Source: JBBQYA01 sp038209155 (GTDB lineage Bacteria > Bacteroidota > Bacteroidia > Sphingobacteriales > Sphingobacteriaceae). Taken from it: 38,437 nt of DNA. The notes under the pieces were generated by a model. That model saw only the letters and a program-made list of their open reading frames with translations. It was not told the DNA's origin and searched no databases. Of the stretch, positions 9,174 to 17,710 are shown piece by piece. The DNA lies in contig JBBQYA010000017.1 of assembly GCA_038209155.1 (NCBI GenBank), positions 1 through 38,437 on the forward strand, written 5' to 3'. The position numbers were made by a program, and so were the translations under genes. Positions within the stretch are counted from its first letter, which is position 1; every line of letters begins with the position of its first letter.

Positions 9174-10161
9174 GTAATACGGCAATTAAATTTTCAGGAA
9201 GTATGGTTAGTGCACATTTAAAATGTTTTTCTGGGCAAGAATTATACCCATGCAAACCACATGGGCGGCAAGATAATGGAACATAAGTTTGAATGATATT
9301 TTTATTTTTTGATAAGGGTCCAAAGCCAAATTCTGGAACAGTAGAACAGAAAATGGCCGTTACATTTGCATTCATTGCAGAAGCAAAATGGAGTGGGGCA
9401 GAATCATTCACAAAATTCATTTCTGCATTTTTCATTAAAGCTGCTGATTGTAAAAAACTTAATTTACCGCTTAAATTATAGCATTTCGAATGATTGGTAG
9501 AATTCAAAATATGCTCACATTTATCAAAATCACTTTTTGCTCCTAATAAATAAATGGTAAAATCTGATGGAACTTGATTTAAAAACAAGATCCAATATTC
9601 TTCTGGATATTGTTTTGTGAACCAAACAGAACTCGGTGCAAGGCAGATATATTTATTTTCTTGGTAGGTTTTTACATAAGCAAAATCATTTTCTGAAGGA
9701 TAAAGCTTTGGCATTGCAACTTTTGAGTCCGTTAAATCTGCAATCAAATTTTGATTTCTTTCGGTTTCATGTAGATCTCCATTTTTGCTAATCTCATGTG
9801 GTATAACAAGATCAAAAAAAGAAGAAAATGGATTTTTCTTAAAACCACGTTTTTTCTTTGCTCCTGATAAAACTGTCAATAATCCAGAAGAAAAAAATCG
9901 TTGTAGATTAATAACATGATCATATTTCTGTTTCCTTATTTCAGAAATCAAGCGAAATAAATTTTTAGTTTTTTCCTTCTTCTTATCCCAAATCCAAATT
10001 TTATGCAAATAGGGATGATCCAAAAAAAGCGTTTCATTTCCTTTTCTTAACATAAAATCTATTTGAGCAGTTGGATAGAATATTTGCAGTTTTTCCAATA
10101 AGGATGTTGCAAGAACTACATCGCCAATAAAAGCAGTTTGAACAATTAAGAATTTCAACAT
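9166..10161 (-). CDS. Glycosyltransferase family 9 (heptosyltransferase-like)
   Basis: The start MLKFLIVQTAFIGDVVLATS is the standard N-terminus of GT9 heptosyltransferases, and the C-terminal half holds CLAPSSVWFTKQYPEEYW and NLSGKLSFLQSAALM followed by NDSAPLHFASAM, which form the nucleotide-sugar binding side. The family transfers heptose or similar sugars onto the lipopolysaccharide core at the inner face of the cytoplasmic membrane. At 331 residues it is of normal length. The exact sugar and acceptor cannot be told from sequence. Its ATG overlaps the dapD stop by one base (TAATG), which suggests translational coupling, and its own stop overlaps the start of tsaC. Confidence 0.88.
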   Translation of the reverse strand: MLKFLIVQTAFIGDVVLATSLLEKLQIFYPTAQIDFMLRKGNETLFLDHPYLHKIWIWDKKKEKTKNLFRLISEIRKQKYDHVINLQRFFSSGLLTVLSGAKKKRGFKKNPFSSFFDLVIPHEISKNGDLHETERNQNLIADLTDSKVAMPKLYPSENDFAYVKTYQENKYICLAPSSVWFTKQYPEEYWILFLNQVPSDFTIYLLGAKSDFDKCEHILNSTNHSKCYNLSGKLSFLQSAALMKNAEMNFVNDSAPLHFASAMNANVTAIFCSTVPEFGFGPLSKNKNIIQTYVPLSCRPCGLHGYNSCPEKHFKCALTILPENLIAVLHD

Positions 10162-10979
10162 TAAACCGCTACATTATGCTCTCGCAAAGCTTCATTCAAG
10201 GAAGTTTTTAAATCTGTACTCTCTTTTCTTTGACCAATAATCAGAGCACATGGCACATTATAATCTCCTGCTGGAAACTTTTTGGTATAAGAACCAGGAA
10301 TCACAACCGATCTTGCAGGTACTCTACCTTTATATTCTATCGGTTCTGATTGGGTAACATCTATGATTTTTGTGGAGGCTGTCAAAACTACATTAGCACC
10401 CAGAACTACTTCTTTTTCCAAATGAACACCTTCTACTACAATTGCTCTCGAACCCAAAAAACAGCCATCTTCTACAATTACTGGAGCAGCTTGCACGGGT
10501 TCCAAAACTCCACCAATACCTACACCACCACTTAAATGAACGTTTTTTCCAATTTGTGCACAAGAACCAACAGTAGCCCAAGTATCTACCATCGTATTTT
10601 CTCCCACGTATGCTCCAATATTAACATAAGAAGGCATCATGATAACACCTTTTGCCAAAAAAGCACCATACCGAGCCACAGCTGGAGGAACTACCCGAAC
10701 TCCAGATGCTTTAAAATTATTTTTTAGCAACATTTTATCGTGATATTCAAATGGACCTACGTGCATTACTTCCATTTCTCTGATTGGGAAATAAAGAATA
10801 ACCGCTTTTTTAATCCAATCATTTACGATCCAATTGCCTAGTACTGGTTCTGCAACTCTTAATTTTCCATTATTTAATTCTTCAATAATGTTCTCAATTG
10901 CGTGTATGGTGTCCTTATAATTTAATAAAGAACGATCTTCCCAAGCTTTTTCAATAAGTTCTCTTTCTTGCTTTTTCAT
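10161..10979 (-). CDS. dapD: 2,3,4,5-tetrahydropyridine-2,6-dicarboxylate N-succinyltransferase
   Basis: DapD carries out the succinylation step of lysine and diaminopimelate synthesis. The central part has the left-handed parallel beta-helix hexapeptide repeats of this acyltransferase family, including NIGAYVGENTMVDTWATVGS, QIGKNVHLSGGVGIGGV and a DGCFLGSRAIVVEGV stretch. The N-terminal helical region and the C-terminal VIPGSYTKKFPAGDYNVPCA are also characteristic. At 272 residues it matches the usual length. It is the first gene of the minus-strand run to miaA and is divergent from the S4-domain gene; the 79 bp between them must carry both promoters. Confidence 0.95.
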   Translation of the reverse strand: MKKQERELIEKAWEDRSLLNYKDTIHAIENIIEELNNGKLRVAEPVLGNWIVNDWIKKAVILYFPIREMEVMHVGPFEYHDKMLLKNNFKASGVRVVPPAVARYGAFLAKGVIMMPSYVNIGAYVGENTMVDTWATVGSCAQIGKNVHLSGGVGIGGVLEPVQAAPVIVEDGCFLGSRAIVVEGVHLEKEVVLGANVVLTASTKIIDVTQSEPIEYKGRVPARSVVIPGSYTKKFPAGDYNVPCALIIGQRKESTDLKTSLNEALREHNVAV

Positions 10980-11045
10980 GTTTGATCTATTTGCAACAAA
11001 GAACGGATAATTTTAAAAATCTAAAAGGCCATCATCTTTATTTTA

Positions 11046-11053
11046 TAATTTTG
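11046..11053 (+). promoter_or_regulatory. Bacteroidota -7 box TAATTTTG
   Basis: An exact match to TAnnTTTG that ends 5 nt before the ATG of the S4-domain gene at 11059. No clear -33 TTTG partner is seen. The transcript would have an extremely short leader or none. Confidence 0.55.
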
Positions 11054-11058
11054 ATGCA

Positions 11059-11442
11059 ATGGAAATAATTGAGAAACTAAGAATTGATAAATACCTGTGG
11101 GCAATTAGGATTTTTAAAACTAGAAGTTTATCTACAGATGCCTGCAATGCAGGAAAAGTGAAGTTGAACGGCGTAAATGTGAAACCTGGCTATGCTGTGA
11201 AAAAGGAAGAAACCTATCATATTCAAAGAGGAATAGAGAAAAAAATTATTAAAGTAATAGAATTATTAAAGCAAAGAGGCGATGCAAAAACCGTAGCTCC
11301 CTATTATGAAGACCTTTCGCCGGTGAATGATATACCAAGAAATCAATCTATGTTTACCGTTCCGATGAGCGTAAGAACACGTGGAACTGGCAGGCCAACC
11401 AAAAAGCAACGAAGAGATATTGATAAATTATCGGATGATTAG
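11059..11442 (+). CDS. S4-domain RNA-binding protein, Hsp15 (HslR)-like
   Basis: The product of 127 residues opens with an S4 RNA-binding domain (IEKLRIDKYLWAIRIFKTRS, then ACNAGKVKLNGVNVKPGYAVK), followed by a basic C-terminal tail with RGTGRPTKKQRRDIDKL. This layout is that of the Hsp15/HslR family, which in E. coli binds stalled 50S subunits carrying nascent chains. The KxxxRPTKKxRR tail is typical of Bacteroidota members. The gene stands alone, divergent from dapD. Confidence 0.88.
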   Translation: MEIIEKLRIDKYLWAIRIFKTRSLSTDACNAGKVKLNGVNVKPGYAVKKEETYHIQRGIEKKIIKVIELLKQRGDAKTVAPYYEDLSPVNDIPRNQSMFTVPMSVRTRGTGRPTKKQRRDIDKLSDD

Positions 11443-11562
11443 GTGGGCTTTGATATTAAAAAAGGTTATTTAATAAATATTAATAATTATTTATCTGTTA
11501 GTAAACTTCTGTTTGAAGTAAATAACCTCACAATCTTTTCAGTTCCTTACGTTTCAATCAAA

Positions 11563-12354
11563 CTAATCATTAAGGATAAGCGATTGCGGAAGCATTAATA
11601 AAAAAGGTAGGGCTTTAGAATAATCAAGAAGTTCATATTCTAATCCTAGCATCCGAATATTTTTGTAATAAGTTTGATGATTTAAATAATAATAACGTTC
11701 AGATTGTATGAGCCATGCTTTTTCTCCAAGCTTTTCGGCTAAAAACCATTTTTCAATGAGTCTTGAGCTTCTTCCATTTCCATCGTTAAATGGATGAATT
11801 TTTACAAATACCAAATGAATTAATGAAGCAAAATAAAAAACCTCTTGCACACTTAATTCCATATTTAGAAGTATAGCTAAATCTTGAAAGAATTTATCCA
11901 ATTCCATTTTCAGTGAAATTGGAGAAGCTGCCACATATTCAATTTTGCCATCAGTAGTTGTTACAAACATATTTCCCGTCCTTAGTTTGCCTTGTTGGCT
12001 TGGAGGCAAAATATTTTTTGAAATAATTTCTTGAATTTTTGAAATGGTTACTACTGTGCATTTCTGTGTTTTCGCAAACTGATAGGCATTATATAAATCA
12101 TCAATCTTTTGGGTGTAGTCAGGTAAATATTCAATGCCAAACCGTTTATGTTTCACATAAGAATCCAAATCAATGTTTTCTCCTTCAATTTTTGAGGAGA
12201 AAACTGCAGATACCGAGGTGTAAAAACTAAAGTTGTTTATTGTTAAATCACTTTCTTCTAATTGTTGGTATTTATTCAAAAATAATTCACTTGTGGCTTC
12301 TGAATATTCCTCCAAAAGTGCCATTGATAATATCTCAAATGAAGTATTTTCCAC
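11563..12354 (-). CDS. Fic-domain protein (probable AMP transferase)
   Basis: The Fic core motif HPFNDGNGR is at residues 187-195 with a following SR, so all catalytic residues are present, including His187. An inhibitory-helix motif (SSKIEG, residues 53-58) lies N-terminal to the core, as in self-inhibited class II Fic proteins, where its Glu blocks the ATP site. Known family members transfer AMP to target proteins; the target here is unknown. The frame starts at GTG 12354 and cannot extend upstream because of a stop; an alternative ATG lies at 12324 (MALLEEYSEA). The gene is 78 nt downstream of guaD on the same strand, and no antitoxin gene is adjacent, in keeping with internal inhibition. 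Confidence 0.88.
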   Translation of the reverse strand: MENTSFEILSMALLEEYSEATSELFLNKYQQLEESDLTINNFSFYTSVSAVFSSKIEGENIDLDSYVKHKRFGIEYLPDYTQKIDDLYNAYQFAKTQKCTVVTISKIQEIISKNILPPSQQGKLRTGNMFVTTTDGKIEYVAASPISLKMELDKFFQDLAILLNMELSVQEVFYFASLIHLVFVKIHPFNDGNGRSSRLIEKWFLAEKLGEKAWLIQSERYYYLNHQTYYKNIRMLGLEYELLDYSKALPFLLMLPQSLILND

Positions 12355-12432
12355 GATTCAGAAAGTTTTATGCTTATTAATTTTAACTTCAAATAAACTG
12401 TAGCTCTAGTATTAAAAAAGTATGATCTAACA

Positions 12433-12915
12433 TCAATACTCAATCTTGTCCAATGATTTTTTCCATTTATCAAAGGCGACTAGTGCATCCTCATTCATCA
12501 TTTGTTCTGATGGGATCATTCTTTCTGTCATACCTTTTCCAATTTCATCATAGATAAAACTATCATCGAAGCCAATAGCCGCCGCATCTGATTTGGTATT
12601 GGCATAAAATATTTTGGAAGGTCGAGCCCAATAAATGGCAGCCAAACACATCGGGCAAGGTTCGCAACTGGTGTAAATTTCACAACCAGTAAGCTGAAAA
12701 CTCTTCAAAACTTTGCATGCTTTTCTGATCGCAACCACTTCTGCATGAGCAGTTGGATCATTATCTACTGTAACTCTATTGGCTGCTTTTGCAATTATTT
12801 TTCCATCTTTCACTACCACTGCTCCAAAAGGTCCACGCTTTTTGGGAACATTCGCAATAGATAGTTTTATGGCAATGAGCATAAATTCTTTTTGCTCTTT
12901 AGTGAATTCAGTCAT
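12433..12915 (-). CDS. guaD: Guanine deaminase (CDA-fold, GuaD-like)
   Basis: The product of 160 residues is a zinc-dependent deaminase of the cytidine deaminase fold: His57 and the catalytic Glu59 in TAHAEV, and Cys87 and Cys90 in SCEPCPMC. The sequence around these (NDPTAHAEVVAIRKACKVL, then AIYWARPSKIFYA and GFDDSFIYDEI) is closely similar to Bacillus subtilis GuaD as I recall it, and differs from TadA, which lacks the FDDSFIYDEI segment. The enzyme converts guanine to xanthine and ammonia in purine salvage. It lies 7 nt after the OmpH-like gene, so the two are probably co-transcribed although their functions look unrelated. Confidence 0.88.
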   Translation of the reverse strand: MTEFTKEQKEFMLIAIKLSIANVPKKRGPFGAVVVKDGKIIAKAANRVTVDNDPTAHAEVVAIRKACKVLKSFQLTGCEIYTSCEPCPMCLAAIYWARPSKIFYANTKSDAAAIGFDDSFIYDEIGKGMTERMIPSEQMMNEDALVAFDKWKKSLDKIEY

Positions 12916-12922
12916 GATGGTC

Positions 12923-13510
12923 TTATTTCTTTTTTACTAAATATGCTTTGTTTAATCCTTTCACCACATCTTTTGTTACATCTAACTTCCCAGTTGCATA
13001 TAAGATTCCGCCACCTTTGCTGAAACCTAAAACATAAGTATGGTTATTTTTTTTGCTGTATTCAGTTAAATATTCAGAAATATTTCCGTACAATTTTTCG
13101 CTAACTATTGAATCCTCTTTTGCCAATTTTTGAGACAATCCTTGTTTATATTCTTCAATATCTTGTTGCTTTTTTCCCAATCTCTGTTCTATACCTTGTC
13201 TTTGTTCTGGGCTCATAGCTCCTGCATTTTTTTGATAAGCCATTACTTCATTTTGAAATGCTTTTTCTCTGCCAGAAACTTCTGTTTCTAAAACCTTATT
13301 TTTTGCTTCCGCTTCTTTTTTAAGATCTAAATAATAATCGTACTGATTTAACAATGAATCAGAATTAACATAAACAATAGAAGATTTTGTAGAGTCTAAA
13401 TTTACAACTTGAGAATTATCAGAATTTCTATGAGTAGAAAACTGTAGATAAAATAGATAAGCAACTGCTAGTGTTAGGAGTATATTTAAAATAATTAATG
13501 GATTTTTCAA
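12923..13510 (-). CDS. OmpH/Skp-family periplasmic chaperone-like protein
   Basis: A single hydrophobic segment at residues 4-23 (signal anchor or signal peptide) is followed by a short strand (SSIVYVNSDSLLNQYDYY), a long charged coiled coil with Gln/Lys-rich heptads (residues about 60-140), and a closing strand region TYVLGFSKGGGILYATG. This is the layout of OmpH/Skp proteins, which hold unfolded outer-membrane proteins in the periplasm. The start codon is TTG at 13510; no ATG occurs before the coiled coil, and only this start keeps the membrane-targeting segment. A full promoter lies just upstream. It is divergent from gyrB. Confidence 0.85.
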   Translation of the reverse strand: MKNPLIILNILLTLAVAYLFYLQFSTHRNSDNSQVVNLDSTKSSIVYVNSDSLLNQYDYYLDLKKEAEAKNKVLETEVSGREKAFQNEVMAYQKNAGAMSPEQRQGIEQRLGKKQQDIEEYKQGLSQKLAKEDSIVSEKLYGNISEYLTEYSKKNNHTYVLGFSKGGGILYATGKLDVTKDVVKGLNKAYLVKKK

Positions 13511-13532
13511 TTTTTTTGAGTTTTAGTTGCGC

Positions 13533-13561
13533 CAAATATAGAAAAAATTACATCCTTCAAA
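13533..13561 (-). promoter_or_regulatory. Bacteroidota promoter for the OmpH-like gene
   Basis: Read on the minus strand, TTTG (13561-13558) and TATATTTG (13540-13533) are 17 nt apart. Both boxes match the Bacteroidota -33/-7 consensus exactly, and the TTG start codon lies 22 nt downstream of the -7 box. Confidence 0.75.
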
Positions 13562-13713
13562 ATTCTATTGCTTGCAAATTCTTAGTTTAAAGTCTATTGA
13601 GCGAATCATTTGTAATATGCTTAACACAATGTTAATATCCTTAGCAATTTATTAACATTGCTGGCATAAGAGCAGTATTTTGACTAAATTTACAGTTAAA
13701 CTAATTTGATAAA

Positions 13714-15669
13714 ATGAGCGAAGAGATTATTGACAGATCGAACTATTCAGCAGATAATATACAAGTGCTGGAGGGATTGGAAGCGGTAAGGAAAAGACCT
13801 GCCATGTACATTGGTGATATTGGAGTAAAAGGACTTCACCATTTGGTTTACGAAGTTGTAGATAATTCTATTGATGAAGCATTAGCAGGATATTGTACCG
13901 ATATCTGGGTTACTATTCATGAAAATAACTCGATTACCGTTTTGGACAACGGGCGTGGTATTCCAACTGGAATGCACACAAAAGAAAAGCGTTCTGCATT
14001 GGAAGTTGTAATGACTGTTTTGCACGCTGGTGGTAAATTTGATAAGGATACTTACAAAGTTTCGGGTGGTTTGCATGGTGTGGGTGTTTCTTGTGTGAAT
14101 GCTTTATCTACCCATTTGCATGTGAAAGTGCAAAGAGAAGGTAAAATTTTTGAACAAGAATATAGCTGCGGAAAACCATTATACAGCGTAAGAGAAAGCG
14201 GTGTTTCTGATAAAACGGGAACAGAAGTAACTTTCATGGCAGACAATACTATTTTCATTGTTTCAGAATATAAATACGATATTCTAGCTGGAAGATTAAG
14301 AGAACTTTCCTATTTAAATAAAGGAATCCGATTGAATTTAACAGATGAAAGAGAAAAAACAGACGATGGAAATTTCGTTACAGAATTATTTTATTCTGAA
14401 GGTGGATTAAAAGAATTTGTTACCTATTTGGATGGAACTCGTGAGCCTTTAATTCCTGAACCTATTTATATGGAAGGAGTTAAAAGTGGTATTCCAGTAG
14501 AATTGGCAATGCAATACAATGCTTCTTATATAGAGAATGTTCATTCATATGTAAATAATATAAATACAATTGAAGGCGGAACACACGTTGCAGGTTTCCG
14601 AAGAGGAATGACTAGAACCTTGAAAGCTTATGCAGAAAGATCTGGTTTATTAAAAAATGTAAAGTTTGAAATCAGTGGCGACGATTTTAGAGAAGGACTT
14701 ACAGCAGTAATTTCCATAAAAGTTCAAGAGCCACAATTTGAAGGACAGACCAAAACTAAATTAGGTAATAATGAAGTAATGGGAGCTGTAGATGTGGCAG
14801 TGGGCGAAATTCTTGGAATGTATTTAGAAGAGCATCCAAAAGAAGCAAGAATTATCGTTCAAAAGGTAATATTGGCAGCTACTGCAAGACTTGCTGCCAG
14901 AAAAGCAAGAGAATTAGTTCAACGTAAAAATGTACTAATCGGAAGTGGTTTACCAGGAAAATTATCCGATTGTTCGGATAGCGATCCAGCAAATTGTGAA
15001 TTATATTTAGTCGAGGGAGATTCTGCAGGTGGAACGGCAAAGCAAGGAAGAAACAGAGCTTTCCAAGCAATTTTACCTTTAAGAGGAAAGATTCTGAACG
15101 TGGAAAAAGCAATGGAACATCGGATCTACGAAAATGAGGAGATCAAAAATATGTTTACAGCTATGGGTGTAAGTATGGGAACGGTAGAAGATCCAAAAGC
15201 TTTGAATATGGAGAAATTACGATATCACAAAATCATCATCATGACAGATGCGGATATTGATGGTTCGCATATTACCACCTTGATTCTTACTTTCTTTTTC
15301 AGATATATGCGTCAATTAATAGAATCCGGATATGTATACATTGCGTCGCCACCTTTGTATTTAGTGAAAAAGGGGAAAGATCAAGAATATTGCTGGAATG
15401 AAGATCAACGAGATATTGCAGTTGCAAAATTGGCAAAAGGCGGAAAAGAAGAGAGTGTTGGAATTCAACGATATAAAGGACTTGGAGAAATGAACGCTGA
15501 ACAATTATGGGAAACCACCATGAATCCTGCTACCAGAACTTTGAAACAAGTAACAATTGACAATTTAGCAGAAACCGATCATACTTTTTCTGTATTGATG
15601 GGAGATGAAGTTCCACCGAGAAGAGAGTTTATAGAGAGCAATGCAAAATACGCTCGAATAGATGCATAA
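13714..15669 (+). CDS. gyrB: DNA gyrase subunit B
   Basis: GyrB is the ATPase half of DNA gyrase, which introduces negative supercoils with GyrA. The GHKL ATPase motifs are intact: YEVVDNSIDEA, LDNGRGIPTG and GGLHGVGVSCVNALS. The transducer region follows, then the Toprim motifs EGDSAGGTA and MTDADIDGSHI and the conserved C-terminal QRYKGLGEMNAEQLWETT. The product has 651 residues, normal for Bacteroidota gyrases, which lack the insertion found in E. coli GyrB. ParE is the main alternative; the motif set and length favour gyrase. The gene is transcribed alone, divergent from the ompH-like gene, and ends in a strong terminator. Confidence 0.95.
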   Translation: MSEEIIDRSNYSADNIQVLEGLEAVRKRPAMYIGDIGVKGLHHLVYEVVDNSIDEALAGYCTDIWVTIHENNSITVLDNGRGIPTGMHTKEKRSALEVVMTVLHAGGKFDKDTYKVSGGLHGVGVSCVNALSTHLHVKVQREGKIFEQEYSCGKPLYSVRESGVSDKTGTEVTFMADNTIFIVSEYKYDILAGRLRELSYLNKGIRLNLTDEREKTDDGNFVTELFYSEGGLKEFVTYLDGTREPLIPEPIYMEGVKSGIPVELAMQYNASYIENVHSYVNNINTIEGGTHVAGFRRGMTRTLKAYAERSGLLKNVKFEISGDDFREGLTAVISIKVQEPQFEGQTKTKLGNNEVMGAVDVAVGEILGMYLEEHPKEARIIVQKVILAATARLAARKARELVQRKNVLIGSGLPGKLSDCSDSDPANCELYLVEGDSAGGTAKQGRNRAFQAILPLRGKILNVEKAMEHRIYENEEIKNMFTAMGVSMGTVEDPKALNMEKLRYHKIIIMTDADIDGSHITTLILTFFFRYMRQLIESGYVYIASPPLYLVKKGKDQEYCWNEDQRDIAVAKLAKGGKEESVGIQRYKGLGEMNAEQLWETTMNPATRTLKQVTIDNLAETDHTFSVLMGDEVPPRREFIESNAKYARIDA

Positions 15670-15672
15670 ATT

Positions 15673-15703
15673 AAAAGCCACCTCAAAAAGGTGGTTTTTT
15701 TTT
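15673..15703 (+). terminator. Rho-independent terminator of gyrB
   Basis: AAAAGCCACCT and AGGTGGTTTTT pair across a loop of about five bases (CAAAA), and the 3' arm runs into nine T residues. It begins 4 nt after the gyrB stop codon. Confidence 0.92.
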
Positions 15704-15811
15704 GGAATATAAAATTGGATTTATTCTTTATTTTTTCTTTAATAAAATTCGGTTTATGTAATTATGGATTTTTTAAAAAGAATAAGTTATTAAGTAAATA
15801 TTGTTTAAAAA

Positions 15812-16069
15812 CTAGTCTACAGATTTACTCAAACCCATTATAATGAAGCATTTTTTATTGCTACTTAGATTTTTAGTTTGGTTATTAATTAAGTTCCTAT
15901 TTTCTATAAAGTCAAAAATAGCAACTAACGCAGCACCTACTGCCAATCCTATTGCAATACTAAAGGACATATTTTCATTAAGGTCGCGATAAACCATAAC
16001 GAATAATACACCAAGAGCGGCTCCAAAACTAATTCCGTTTCCTGAATTACTTTTTCTGCTTTCTATCAT
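15812..16069 (-). CDS. Small two-helix membrane protein of unknown function
   Basis: The 85-residue product has two hydrophobic, Gly/Ala-rich segments, GISFGAALGVLFVMVY (about 13-28) and SFSIAIGLAVGAALVAIFDFI (about 35-55), joined by a short charged loop, and a polar Asn/Lys-rich C-terminal end. The small-residue spacing resembles glycine-zipper membrane proteins. I do not recognise a named family. It is the third gene of a minus-strand set headed by a broken ECF sigma gene and a broken membrane protein gene. Its own frame is intact, so it may still be made. Confidence 0.65.
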   Translation of the reverse strand: MIESRKSNSGNGISFGAALGVLFVMVYRDLNENMSFSIAIGLAVGAALVAIFDFIENRNLINNQTKNLSSNKKCFIIMGLSKSVD

Positions 16070-16087
16070 AATTGATTCAAATTTAGA

Positions 16088-16429
16088 CTAGTCAACTTCT
16101 TCTAATAATTGTTTTACAGATTGTGAATGTTTGTCACGAGTTTTAAAAGCCCAGATATTAAATAGGTTTGAACCAATAAAGCTTAAAGAAATAAACAGTA
16201 ACATGGGTACTTGAAAATCTAAAGTGAATAAATCTATATCAGCAAAAATTTCTAAAAGAATTAGTATAGAGGAAATAAACAGGAATGGGCTACTAATAAA
16301 ACTAATTTTTTCGGCTAGTTTTGGCTTGTTTTTAGTGGAATAAAAGTGTTCCATAACGTCTTTATAACTTGATTTCACAAAGTCTATTTTTTTCATTTTT
16401 CTAATGATATTGATTGTGTAAAAAGGCAT
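16088..16429 (-). pseudogene. C-terminal part of a split membrane protein of an ECF sigma operon
   Basis: The 113 codons from the first ATG encode KMKKIDFVKSSYKDVMEHFY followed by two hydrophobic segments, ISSPFLFISSILILLEIF and MLLFISLSFIGSNLFNIWAF, and a charged end. The frame is the same as that of the fragment at 16499-16687, and the codons between (YLIICGVVLIIYHLV before this ATG) read as a continuing membrane helix. I therefore take this as the C-terminal part of one gene of about 199 codons (16687-16088) interrupted by TAG at 16477-16475 and TAA at 16501-16499. Whether this part is translated on its own is unknown. Confidence 0.7.
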
Positions 16430-16498
16430 GACTAAATGATAAATTATTAAAACTACCCCACAAATAATTAGATACTATTCTTCAAGTTGATTGAATTT

Positions 16499-16687
16499 TT
16501 ACAAAATCATTCCAGTTAAAGAATATGCCACAAATAATCCTATTATTTCACCAATTCGTAAGATATTGGTCTGTTCTCTATATTTTAATCGGGTCATATC
16601 ACTTATATTATAAAAAGTAAAATCTTTTTGCATTTTTTGATTATTACTCATATTCTTCCAGACATTTTTTATTTCTTCTAATTCCAT
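16499..16687 (-). pseudogene. N-terminal part of the split membrane protein of the ECF sigma operon
   Basis: The fragment of 62 codons starts MELEEIKNVWKNMSNNQK, a start I recognise from small regulatory or membrane proteins encoded next to ECF sigma genes in Bacteroidota, and enters a membrane helix (IGEIIGLFVAYSLTGMIL) that is cut by TAA at 16501-16499. After seven further codons there is a TAG, and then the frame continues through the rest of the protein. A role as an anti-sigma or membrane sensor partner is inferred only from position next to the sigma gene. Confidence 0.7.
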
Positions 16688-16713
16688 AGCCTAATATTTT
16701 ATGATTTTATTTT

Positions 16714-17172
16714 TTAGTTTTTTTTAGTCCTGTTTATTCTTGTACCTACATTCGAAATCGAAAAACCACTAATCATAGCAATCTCTTCGTAGTTCCTACC
16801 TTCCAAAAAAAGAAAAATGATTGCCTTGTCAATTTCATTCAACTTTCTAAATTGCTGATACATTTCAGCAATTTTATCTTCCATATTTGTTTCAGCTTGT
16901 TCTTCTTTTTGAAGTTTAAGATTTTGTATAGAAATTTTTCCAGAATGCTTTTTTTATAGATTGATATAAGTCAGAGAAGTATTTAGGGCAACTTTGTAAA
17001 TCCAAGTGCTGATTTTTAAATTTCCCTGAAATGTATCATAGGATTTCCAAATCTGATAAACAATATTTTGATACAAATCTTACTGATCTGTATCTGTTTC
17101 AGCATAAATCTTGACAAGTTTGTAGATGACGCCTTCATTTTCCTTAATAGTGTTTAAAAAATTATTACTCAT
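16714..17172 (-). pseudogene. ECF-type sigma-70 factor pseudogene with two in-frame stops
   Basis: Translating from ATG 17172 gives 152 codons in a single frame to TAA 16716-16714. The sigma region 2 motif DLYQNIVYQIWKSYDTFQGN and TWIYKVALNTSLTYI are clear, as is region 4 with KLNEIDKAIIFLFLEGRNYEEIAMISGFSISNVGTRINR, the helix-turn-helix that binds the -35 box. Codon 31 is TAA (17082-17080) where family members usually have an acidic residue before DLYQ, and codon 73 is TAA (16956-16954). No frameshift is present. A GAA to TAA change would explain the first. Downstream genes at 16687 and 16069 form the rest of the operon. An alternative is a sequencing error, but two stops in one short gene make this unlikely. 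Confidence 0.85.
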
Positions 17173-17710
17173 CAGAAATTTTTCTGTTTCCGGTTCATGC
17201 TATCAGTAAGAAAGATATAGAAAAAATCACATTTTTTTTGTTTAAAAAAAAGATGTGTTTCAAATAATTTAAATTCCTAAATGGCAGACAATTCTTTTTC
17301 GTTAGTCCTGATTAAATTTTTTATATAGAAGCAAAGAAGAAGTGTTCAATTGTTAAAACCAAATGGACTGGCTAGATAAAGTACTTCGTTTATGTTATTC
17401 TACTTTAAGCTTACTAGAAGTGGTCGAAATAATGTTTGCAATATTGAAGATATAATTAAATTTTTTATTAACAACACCTTTATTGTGTTCTTTCTTTGCT
17501 GAAAATTTTTTCTGAAAGTTTTGGTTTAAATAATATTTTCAATCATAAGCATCTTTATCATAATTGTAACGTATCAGCCATTATAACATGGATTACTTTA
17601 ATACAGTTTTTGAAATAATCTATGTGCAACATTCTTATTTTAAATCTGTTAAGAATCCAATTTTGTTATTACCAAAAATTTAGCTTCAAGTTTATTTTCA
17701 AATTTATTAA
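17173..17710. other. Non-coding stretch without recognisable features
   Basis: A 538-bp AT-rich gap between the divergent sigma pseudogene and the histidine kinase gene. I see no long frame, no RNA gene and no convincing promoter match. It must hold the promoters for both directions. Confidence 0.5.

Noticed and set aside
11463..11528. Inverted repeat AGGTTATTTA / TAAATAACCT between the S4-domain and Fic genes
   Set aside because: The arms are 10 bp but 46 nt apart and AT-rich; a weak bidirectional terminator is possible but I would not call it.
242..17172. An alternative genetic code with TAA or TAG as sense codons
   Set aside because: gyrB, pyrC, adk, obgE and others have no internal TAA or TAG and end at these stops at the expected lengths.
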